This document shows positions 1-5,039 of a DNA stretch of 16,373 nucleotides, piece by piece. Each line of letters opens with the position of its first letter. Position 1 is the stretch's first letter. The position numbers and the translations under genes are program-made. This DNA comes from JAHEJX01 sp041605955. GTDB lineage: Bacteria > Actinomycetota > Acidimicrobiia > Spongiisociales > UBA5794. Under the pieces are notes generated by a model. That model was not told the origin of the DNA and searched no databases. It saw nothing but the letters and a program-made list of their open reading frames with translations. Location: contig JBFIXI010000080.1 in assembly GCA_041605955.1 (NCBI GenBank), positions 1 through 16,373 on the forward strand. The letters are read 5' to 3'.

Positions 1-11
1 TCTCGGACGCG

Positions 12-263
12 ATGGATCGATTCGGCGCCGCGTGCTACCCGGAAGCAAGAGTCTTCCACGTGAAGCTCTGGCAGGCCCGGCTCATCGCCAAGCTCATCCG
101 CAACGCGGAACTCGCCGAGGTCACCGAGCTGATCGACTACCTCGACACCGCAGGTGAGCATGGCGAGCCCGCCCTCGCCAACGAGCTCTACGGCGCGCCG
201 GCCATCACCCTCGACGAGTGGTTCAAAATGCCGCGGGACGAGCAGGGCGGGTTCGCTCACTAG
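12..263 (+). CDS. Unrecognised protein, possibly the C-terminal part of a longer gene
   Basis: An ORF of 83 codons from the first ATG. The frame is also open upstream to the window edge, so the true start may lie outside and this could be the tail of a longer protein. No ribosome binding site can be judged because only 11 nt precede the ATG. The protein is soluble-looking, with a helical, charged centre (residues 20-45, rich in Leu, Ala, Glu and Ile) and an acidic-aromatic stretch (LDEWFKMPRDEQ) near the end. No family is recognised. It lies on the side of the tRNA-Ile fragment (4315-4361) where an integrated element would be, so it may be element cargo; this is inference. Confidence 0.5.
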   Translation: MDRFGAACYPEARVFHVKLWQARLIAKLIRNAELAEVTELIDYLDTAGEHGEPALANELYGAPAITLDEWFKMPRDEQGGFAH

Positions 264-459
264 CCGCCGAGGGCGGGTTGGTATGTCGACCGAAGAGACA
301 ACTCGGTCGTTCAAGCCAGGTGGAGCCGACGCGTCGGATCCGCAACCCAGGGCCACCGCCATCACCAGTTCCTGTCCAATCGGCCCACGCACTCCGCGAC
401 CGGGATCGCGACGAGGTGATCCGGTCGGAACACCCCGGGGGGTTGACAGGAAGGGTGAT

Positions 460-480
460 GCCCAACCCCCCTCTTTGGGC
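460..480 (+). repeat. Short hairpin in the gap before the 2TM gene
   Basis: GCCCAA (460-465) and TTGGGC (475-480) form a 6-bp inverted repeat around a C-rich 9-nt loop. A consensus-like TTGACA lies at 443-448, but no -10 element follows at 16-19 nt, so a promoter cannot be called. The hairpin has no T tract downstream. The rest of the 264-521 gap shows no supported gene. Confidence 0.3.
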
Positions 481-521
481 AGAGGATTCGGCTATGGCAA
501 CCAGGAAAGGAAGGAGAACCA

Positions 522-782
522 GTGACTGAAGAACAACGTCAAGGGGCTATTCGGCGTATCCGAGCCAAACGCGAGTTTCGGGTCCACTTCGCTGTCTATC
601 TCGCCGTGAATGCGCTTCTCGTGCTCATCTGGGCGATTACGGGCGCCGCGTACTTCTGGCCGGTTTGGCCAATCCTCGGGTGGGGCATTGGCATCGCAGC
701 CCACGCAGCGAGCGTCTACCGAGGGCCTTCAGAGATCAGCGAGGCACAAATCGATCGCGAGCTAGATCGGCTCGGGTCGTAG
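522..782 (+). CDS. 2TM domain-containing small membrane protein
   Basis: An 86-residue protein starting with GTG. A strong Shine-Dalgarno AAGGAG (511-516) lies 5 nt before the GTG and decides the start. Residues 1-20 are a basic cytoplasmic segment (RRIRAKREFRVHF). Two hydrophobic helices follow, about residues 21-40 and 46-64, with a short turn containing Trp and Pro (FWPVWP). The tail is charged (EAQIDRELDRL). This layout fits the 2TM domain family (Pfam 2TM), small integral membrane proteins of unknown function sometimes fused to histidine kinases. No partner is visible; the next gene on the same strand starts 138 nt downstream. Confidence 0.75.
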   Translation: MTEEQRQGAIRRIRAKREFRVHFAVYLAVNALLVLIWAITGAAYFWPVWPILGWGIGIAAHAASVYRGPSEISEAQIDRELDRLGS

Positions 783-920
783 CGCGTGACCGTCGAAGGG
801 AACCTCTGGGCAGAGCCCAACGTCAGCGGTGGATAAGGGCCCCAAACCAAGACCGCCAGCGCAGAAGTTGGCTGCAATCCTCCCAGCTGCAGCGCCGCCC
901 ATGAACAGGAAGGACTGGCC

Positions 921-2231
921 ATGAGACATGACTCCGAATTCGACGTCGTGGTGTGGGGTGCCACCGGCTTCACCGGGAGGCTGGCAGCAGAGAAGCTGGC
1001 GGCACGCGCTGGGCGCGGGAGCGACCTGCGCTGGGCGATCGGTGGGCGCAACAAGGCCAAGCTGGAGGGGGTGCGTGCCGGCCTCGGATCGGCGGCGGAG
1101 AACGTCCCGATCATCATCGGCGACAGCCACGATGCGGCGTCGCTTGAGGCATTGGTCGCCCGAACGAACGTGGTGTGCTCGACGGTAGGCCCCTACGCCA
1201 TGTACGGCTCCGAACTGCTGGGCGCCTGTGTGCGGGCAGGAACTCACTACTGCGATATCTCGGCCGAACCGCACTGGATCCGGAAGATGATGGACGCACA
1301 TGGAGCCGAGGCTGCCGAGACAGGCGCACGCATTGTGCATGCCTGCGGCATGGACTCCATCCCGTCGGACGTGGGGGTGTATTTCCTGCAGCAGCGCGCC
1401 AAGCAGCTCTATGGGAAGCCGTGTTCACGGGTAAAGATGAGAGTGGCCGAGATGCAAGGAGGATTCAGCGGCGGTACGGCCGCCAGCCTGCTTCACGGGT
1501 CCGATGCTGGCCGAAAGGACCCGTCAATCGGACGGGCCATGACGGAGCCGTACTACCTGGCTCCGGAAGGCCACCGCCAGGGACCCGATGAGCCAGACAA
1601 CATGAGGTCGACGAAGGTCGAGTACGACGAGGACCTCCAGGTTTGGACGAAGCCGTTCTTCATGGGGCCCATGAACAGCAAGATCGTGCGCCGGACCAAT
1701 GCACTGCTCGGCTATCGATATGGCGAAGGTTTCCGGTACGACGAAGCCCGGGCGGTTGCCGACGGCCTGTCCGGCCGGATCAAGGCGAAGGCTGAAGCAT
1801 TGGGATACGTCGCGTTCTTGGCAGCCGTGGCGAACCCACCGATCCGGTCGCTGCTGAAGAAGTACGTGTTGCCCGGCTCCGGGGAAGGTCCCGACAAAGC
1901 GACACGCGAGTCCGGTCAGTGGAAGATCATTCTCATCGGCAAGATGGACGACGGTACGACCGTGCGGACGCCGGTCAGCGGAAAGGGGGATCCGGCAACA
2001 GATTCCACCAGCCGCATGCTCATCGAATCAGCGCTGTGCCTGGCTCAGGATGCGGAGAAGATCCCGGTCGGGGGTGGGTCGTGGACGCCGGCTGCGGCTC
2101 TGGGGGACCTCTTGTTGGATCGGCTGACCTCATACGCGGGCATGAGCTTCGAGTTCGAGCCGGCATCGGCGGACGCAGGCACTAATGAAGCCGTGAGCTA
2201 CGGCCATGACCGAGGGGCGAGATCGCAATGA
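921..2231 (+). CDS. Trans-acting enoyl reductase / saccharopine dehydrogenase-like oxidoreductase
   Basis: A 436-residue protein with an N-terminal Rossmann fold: VVVWGATGFTG (residues 9-19) is the NAD(P)-binding glycine-rich loop. An 'IGGRNKAKLE' strand follows at about 41-50 and a 'VVCSTVGPYAMYG' segment at about 87-99. This matches the saccharopine dehydrogenase-like family that includes the mycobacterial trans-acting enoyl reductases (Rv2953, Rv2449c), which reduce enoyl intermediates for a partner polyketide synthase in lipid assembly. The length is close to the family norm (about 420). The start is set by AGGAAGGA (907-914), 6 nt before the ATG. No polyketide synthase is nearby, so the substrate is unknown. 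True saccharopine dehydrogenase is less likely because the C-terminal half (EYDEDLQVW, GMSFEFE) follows the enoyl reductase pattern. Confidence 0.85.
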   Translation: MRHDSEFDVVVWGATGFTGRLAAEKLAARAGRGSDLRWAIGGRNKAKLEGVRAGLGSAAENVPIIIGDSHDAASLEALVARTNVVCSTVGPYAMYGSELLGACVRAGTHYCDISAEPHWIRKMMDAHGAEAAETGARIVHACGMDSIPSDVGVYFLQQRAKQLYGKPCSRVKMRVAEMQGGFSGGTAASLLHGSDAGRKDPSIGRAMTEPYYLAPEGHRQGPDEPDNMRSTKVEYDEDLQVWTKPFFMGPMNSKIVRRTNALLGYRYGEGFRYDEARAVADGLSGRIKAKAEALGYVAFLAAVANPPIRSLLKKYVLPGSGEGPDKATRESGQWKIILIGKMDDGTTVRTPVSGKGDPATDSTSRMLIESALCLAQDAEKIPVGGGSWTPAAALGDLLLDRLTSYAGMSFEFEPASADAGTNEAVSYGHDRGARSQ

Positions 2232-2665
2232 GCTTGGGACGAGTGGGAGGCACATGAGGAGCGAAGCCACGTCAAGCAACCCCCCTGCCTTCGAGGTGGT
2301 TCAGCTTTTTCGTGGCGCTCATGTTTCGGGGCGCGGTCAGTGAGGGTCGCAAAGCCTGGAAGGAGAAAAGGGCTCGACGGTCCAAGCCTGAGCCCCGCGA
2401 GTATCTCGCGACGCGTTGGCTGACGGTCGCCGGGTCGGGCGGTCGCAAGCGCGCCCGAACATGGTCGACTTTGGATGCGATATCTGTAGGCGGCTCATCT
2501 GCTTCCTTTCCAGACAACGGGACGGATAGCGCCGATTTCATGACATGCCGGTCATTGGCTCGACCAGATCCGCCCCGATCACTCATTACGAGCGATATCA
2601 CCCAAGACCGACAGTGTCCGGGATCGGCACTTCGGCGCTCGGTTTGTGGACTGGGGAAAAGGGTC
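2232..2665. other. Intergenic region without a supported gene
   Basis: About 430 nt between the enoyl reductase and the promoter of the XRE/nucleotidyltransferase pair. A plus-strand frame (GTG at 2312, to 2704) and a minus-strand frame (2682 to 2272) are open, but both have irregular codon use, no Shine-Dalgarno and no recognisable domain, so neither is called. The start of the plus frame (WFSFFVALMFRGAV, from about 2294) is hydrophobic and could be the remnant of a membrane protein. This is only a possibility. Confidence 0.4.
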
Positions 2666-2694
2666 TTGTCCAGGCAGTCCATAGACGATACGCT
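2666..2694 (+). promoter_or_regulatory. Probable leaderless promoter of the XRE/nucleotidyltransferase operon
   Basis: TTGTCC (2666-2671) and TACGCT (2689-2694) are separated by exactly 17 nt and fit -35 TTGACA and -10 TANNNT. Six nucleotides (ATTGAC) separate the -10 box from the ATG at 2701, so transcription would start at or next to the start codon and the mRNA would be leaderless, as is common in actinobacteria. ATAG...CTAT half-sites (2681-2684 and 2693-2696) flank the -10 box and could be an operator for the encoded XRE repressor. The operator idea is inference. Confidence 0.5.
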
Positions 2695-2700
2695 ATTGAC

Positions 2701-3018
2701 ATGAGTCGTATGGAAGAACGCGTTGCGGGGTCCCTGCTTCAGTCGGCACGGTTTCGGCTTGGACTGTCACAAACTGCGTTCGCTGATCTGCTCGGGATCG
2801 CCCAGCCGACCCTGTCGGCCTATGAGTCGGGTCGTCGCCAACCGACCGTGCCCACTTTGTTGCGAATGTTGGCCAACGCCGGACTCGAGCTGCGATTCGA
2901 GATCGCCGAGCTCGACACCCATGACCGGGTGCTCGCCGAGTGGGAACGGACCCTTGACGAGGCCACCAGGCAGCGGCTGCGTTCGCAGGGCTACCGATTG
3001 GCGAATGATGCCGCCTGA
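2701..3018 (+). CDS. XRE-family HTH regulator, probable antitoxin
   Basis: A 105-residue protein. Residues 11-60 are a classical XRE/Cro helix-turn-helix (RFRLGLSQTAFADLLGI, QPTLSAYESGRRQPTVPTL). After it come a short 'GLELRFEI' strand and a charged C-terminal helix (EWERTLDEATRQRLRSQ) that may bind the partner. The frame is open upstream to 2545, but the ATG at 2701 is chosen because the HTH begins right after it and a -35/-10 pair ends 6 nt before it. The last 14 nt overlap the nucleotidyltransferase gene. The organisation (small DNA-binding protein, then overlapping nucleotidyltransferase) is that of AbiEii/MenT-like toxin-antitoxin modules, so it is likely an antitoxin and autorepressor. 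Confidence 0.8.
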   Translation: MSRMEERVAGSLLQSARFRLGLSQTAFADLLGIAQPTLSAYESGRRQPTVPTLLRMLANAGLELRFEIAELDTHDRVLAEWERTLDEATRQRLRSQGYRLANDAA

Positions 3019-3508
3019 GCTCAGAGACGAGCACGTGGCCGCCATCTGCCGGGTCTTGCTCGACCATGGAGTGCAGTTTGTCATCATCGGCGGCGTGGCC
3101 GCCCGCCTCCACGACACCGGTCATACCACGATCGATATCGACATATGCCCCTCAGCCGATGCCGCCAACTTGTCCAAGCTTGCCGATGCCTTGCAGGCAC
3201 TCGGGGCCCGTCTCCGAGTCGAGGGGGATCCCGACGGGGTGCCGTTTGACCCACACCCGGACACGCTGGGGCAGCTGGCGATGATGACGCTGATTACCGA
3301 GCACGGGCCGCTCGATCTGTGCTTCACCCCAGCCGGGTTCCCCGAGGGGTATCCCAGCCTCAGCGAACACGCCTCCACGATCGTGGTGGGCGCGGTAGAT
3401 CTGCCGGTGGCGTCGCTCGAGGATGTTGTGGCATCCAAACGTGCCGCCGGACGGCCAAAGGACATCGTGGCACTCCCACCACTCGAGGCCCGCCTCCGAC
3501 GCGGCTAG
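3005..3508 (+). CDS. Nucleotidyltransferase-fold protein, probable AbiEii/MenT-like toxin
   Basis: A 167-residue protein with the minimal nucleotidyltransferase signature: FVIIGGVAARLHDTGHTTID (residues 25-44) contains the GG loop, followed by D44-x-D46 as the metal-binding pair. The third carboxylate is probably D104 (GPLDLCF). The C-terminus (VASLEDVVASKRAAGRPKD) is the helical motif common in this superfamily. Such proteins transfer nucleotides to tRNA or protein targets, and several are toxins of type II or IV systems. The gene overlaps the XRE gene by 11-14 nt (ATG at 3005 or 3008), so the pair is co-translated. All catalytic residues are present, so it should be active. The target is unknown, and a role as a housekeeping or resistance nucleotidyltransferase cannot be excluded. 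Bases 3340-3366 recur almost exactly at 6871-6897. Confidence 0.75.
   Translation: MMPPELRDEHVAAICRVLLDHGVQFVIIGGVAARLHDTGHTTIDIDICPSADAANLSKLADALQALGARLRVEGDPDGVPFDPHPDTLGQLAMMTLITEHGPLDLCFTPAGFPEGYPSLSEHASTIVVGAVDLPVASLEDVVASKRAAGRPKDIVALPPLEARLRRG
3340..3366 (+). repeat. 27-nt near-exact repeat, copy 1 (inside nucleotidyltransferase gene)
   Basis: This stretch matches 6871-6897 at 25 of 27 positions (differences at 3346 and 3362) in the same orientation. In the gene it encodes PEGYPSLSE. The second copy lies in non-coding DNA. Confidence 0.6.
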
Positions 3509-3535
3509 TCGGGCAGCCAGGACTCACCGGCTCGT

Positions 3536-3757
3536 CTACTCGGGCTCGTAGCGGTTGCTAATGAGCCAGTCGAAGATCTCATGACGCAGAAAGGACAGCT
3601 TGCGGCCACCGGGGCGGCGGTGGGCTGGGATGATCCCTTCCCGTACCCAGGCGCGGACGATCTGCTCATTGGTACTCAACAACTCCGCCAGCTGCCGGGT
3701 GTCCATGACTGCCGGGACCTCCGGGTACCACCGGTCATAGTCAATCTCACCGGTCAC
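3536..3757 (-). CDS. Excisionase-type HTH protein (HTH_17), second of a pair
   Basis: A 73-residue protein with a MerR/excisionase-like helix-turn-helix at about residues 17-68 (MDTRQLAELLSTNEQIVRAW, then REGIIPAHRRPGGRKLSFLR). The wing residues 'GRKLSFLRHEIFDWL' are typical of phage and ICE excisionases and small DNA-binding proteins of HTH_17. The GTG start overlaps the stop of the upstream gene as GTGA, so the two are coupled. It converges on the nucleotidyltransferase gene with a 27-nt gap and no clear terminator. It lies near the tRNA-Ile fragment, which supports an excisionase (recombination directionality) role, but such proteins can also be plain regulators or plasmid-type accessory proteins. 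Confidence 0.7.
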   Translation of the reverse strand: MTGEIDYDRWYPEVPAVMDTRQLAELLSTNEQIVRAWVREGIIPAHRRPGGRKLSFLRHEIFDWLISNRYEPE

Positions 3758-4011
3758 GTCTCATCCCCACCCGTCTCCTCCGGTTGCTCCTCGTCTTCGA
3801 GGTCGGTGTTGGTGACGGGGGTCATGGTGGCGATCACCTCATCGCGGAAGAACCGGAACTGCTGACCCCACCGCATGGCGCGGAGCTCTTTGCGGTGCAC
3901 CTTGTCGCGGACGTCTCCGATGGTGCAGTGCATCATGTCGGCGACGTGGGCGGTGGTGAGGATGGGCGGGTAGAGGCGTCTGAGTTCTTCGGTGGGGTCG
4001 GTGGTGCTCAT
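3754..4011 (-). CDS. Excisionase-type HTH protein (HTH_17), first of a pair
   Basis: An 85-residue protein with a helix-turn-helix at about residues 17-63 (ILTTAHVADMMHCTIGDVRD, then RKELRAMRWGQQFRFFRDEV) and a long acidic tail (NTDLEDEEQPEETGGDE). It is a diverged paralogue of the downstream gene: both have an acidic N-terminal segment, a 'YP' motif and the same wing ending in FxRxE. The start at 4011 is preceded by GGGTGGA and a TACTAT box. It is the gene nearest to the putative attachment site (about 300 nt away). It may control excision or form a heterodimer with its neighbour; there is no direct evidence. Confidence 0.7.
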   Translation of the reverse strand: MSTTDPTEELRRLYPPILTTAHVADMMHCTIGDVRDKVHRKELRAMRWGQQFRFFRDEVIATMTPVTNTDLEDEEQPEETGGDET

Positions 4012-4020
4012 TCCACCCGG

Positions 4021-4049
4021 ATAGTACTCAACGTTATGACAGGACGGAA
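4021..4049 (-). promoter_or_regulatory. Probable promoter of the two excisionase-type genes
   Basis: On the minus strand TTCCGT (4049-4044), 17 nt and TACTAT (4026-4021) precede the ATG at 4011. The -10 box is a good match and the -35 is weak. AACGTT and AGTACT, two short palindromes, lie in the spacer and over the -10 box, where a self-repressor could bind. From here to the tRNA fragment (4050-4314) no recognisable gene was found. A plus-strand frame at 4037-4275 (79 codons, no Shine-Dalgarno, no domain) was not called. Confidence 0.4.
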
Positions 4050-4314
4050 CAGTTCACGGGCCGATTGTGCGGTTCCAGTCCGGTTTGTGTCCGTCGGGGA
4101 GGGCTGGTCCCGGCTGATCGATCCGGAGTCGTGCGGGCTCTGCTTCGCCGGCGGGGCCGGCCGACGCGAGGCGGTGAACGGGCTTCGACCGAATCAGCAT
4201 TGCGTCAGCACGAGAACGAGAAACGGCCAGAAACGTTGCGAACCGATGAGTGCCGAAAACCCTTATGGAGATTGACGATTTCGGGGATCGCCAAGCGTGC
4301 CGCGACCCCCTGAT

Positions 4315-4361
4315 CATCCCTGATAAGGATGAGGTCCCTGGTTCAAATCCAGGTGGGCCCA
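4315..4361 (+). mobile_element. tRNA-Ile(GAT) 3' fragment, probable attachment site
   Basis: The stretch folds as the 3' half of a tRNA. Anticodon stem CATCC (4315-4319) pairs with GGATG (4327-4331) around loop CTGATAA, which carries anticodon GAT. Variable loop AGGTC (4332-4336) follows. T stem CCTGG/CCAGG (4337-4341, 4349-4353) encloses TTCAAAT. TGGGCCC (4354-4360) is the 3' acceptor strand and A4361 the discriminator. The 5' acceptor strand (GGGCCCA expected) and D arm are missing: bases before 4315 bear no resemblance to them. A tRNA 3' end without its 5' half is the usual mark of a site-specific integration boundary. With this orientation the element would extend leftward and the complete tRNA would be at its other end, outside the window. 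Confidence 0.7.
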
Positions 4362-4385
4362 CGGGAACACCTCCGGCGTTCCTTG

Positions 4386-4406
4386 GGAGTTTGCTTCGCA
4401 AACTCC
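4386..4406 (+). terminator. Perfect 9-bp hairpin downstream of the tRNA fragment
   Basis: GGAGTTTGC (4386-4394) and GCAAACTCC (4398-4406) form an uninterrupted 9-bp stem with a TTC loop, extended by a few more pairs beyond a G/A mismatch. It starts 24 nt after the tRNA discriminator base, where the terminator of the original tRNA gene would be expected. There is no T tract, so it may be a factor-dependent or structural element instead. Confidence 0.45.
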
Positions 4407-4469
4407 AGGGCGCGTCCCGAACGATGCTTCACCTTGTGTACCCAACCCATCGGTCTCGAACCACGGCCG

Positions 4470-4541
4470 ATGGAAGACGAGTTCGGGGTGGCGGTGCTGA
4501 CGCCGGAGAGCTTCGTGGGCGTGATCTACGAGGCGGGCTAG
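4470..4541 (+). pseudogene. Possible remnant of a PIN-domain protein C-terminus
   Basis: The last 23 codons of a short plus-strand frame (MEDEFGVAVLTPESFVGVIY) resemble the end of PIN-domain (VapC-like) ribonuclease toxins, which often close with 'G-V-x-V-L-T-P-E-x-F'. The rest of such a protein is absent upstream, where tRNA-derived sequence and a hairpin lie. If real, it is a truncated remnant, perhaps cut by the integration at the tRNA. The similarity is short and the call is weak. Confidence 0.25.
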
Positions 4542-4870
4542 GCGTAGGCGGCGCAGTACGCCCCGGGAAGGCCCGCCGCCGCTTGCTCCCACGTGGCCCC
4601 GTTGTCCGCCGACAGGTACACCGAGCCGTCCGGCGCCGCGATCACTGCTTCCTTCCCAGACGCCGCCAAGCAGAACGTGTTCACGTTGTCCGAGAACGCC
4701 TCCGGCAAGCCGTCGCCACAGCGGCGCAACGGCATCGATCCGTCCACAGGCCTGCGGTAAGCATCATCTTTCCCAAACGGCGCTACACCCCGCTCGAGGA
4801 TAAGGACATCAGTGCCGCCTACGTGACGGACGAGTCGGTAGTTGTCGCCGCGCTGCCCGACGATGGTCAA
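4538..4870 (-). pseudogene. C-terminal remnant of a sialidase/BNR-repeat glycosidase-like gene
   Basis: The frame encodes about 110 residues. Its last 45 (ASGKEAVIAAPDGSVYLSAD, NGATWEQAAAGLPG) are a clear BNR/Asp-box type propeller repeat: 'G-x-V-Y-x-S-x-D-x-G-x-T-W' followed by 'GLP'. An earlier half-repeat (RRPVDGSMPL, CGDGLPEAF) matches the pattern seen near the C-terminus of sialidase-fold 'exo-alpha-sialidase' proteins of several hundred residues. The frame opens immediately after an in-frame TGA (4873-4871) with only a TTG as first codon, and no further propeller repeats are found upstream. It is therefore most likely a degraded 3' end. A short functional gene is less likely. Confidence 0.5.
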
Positions 4871-5039
4871 TCACCGGCATCCATCTGGGTAGGCGTGCCG
4901 GTGGCGTGATGGTTGTCGACGCCGCCAGCCACGGTCGAGTCGGGCACGGTCACGTACCGGCCGAAGGAATGGCCCGACTGCTGGGCAGCCGGGCCATTCC
5001 CTATCGGGTCCGACGGGCAGACAGCCCCGACGACCGGCG

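Noticed and set aside
443..448. Consensus TTGACA as a -35 box of the 2TM gene
   Set aside because: No -10-like sequence follows at 16-19 nt (the position is a run of C), so a promoter is not supported.
4037..4275. 79-codon plus-strand frame with a C-x-x-C motif between the excisionase promoter and the tRNA fragment
   Set aside because: No Shine-Dalgarno, no recognised family, and it overlaps the predicted promoter of the divergent genes. Left uncalled.
4054..4592. Minus-strand frames reading GPPGFEPGTSSLSG and HLDLNQGPHPYQG, possible short proteins
   Set aside because: These are well-known spurious translations of the reverse strand of a tRNA 3' half; the DNA beneath is the tRNA-Ile fragment at 4315-4361.
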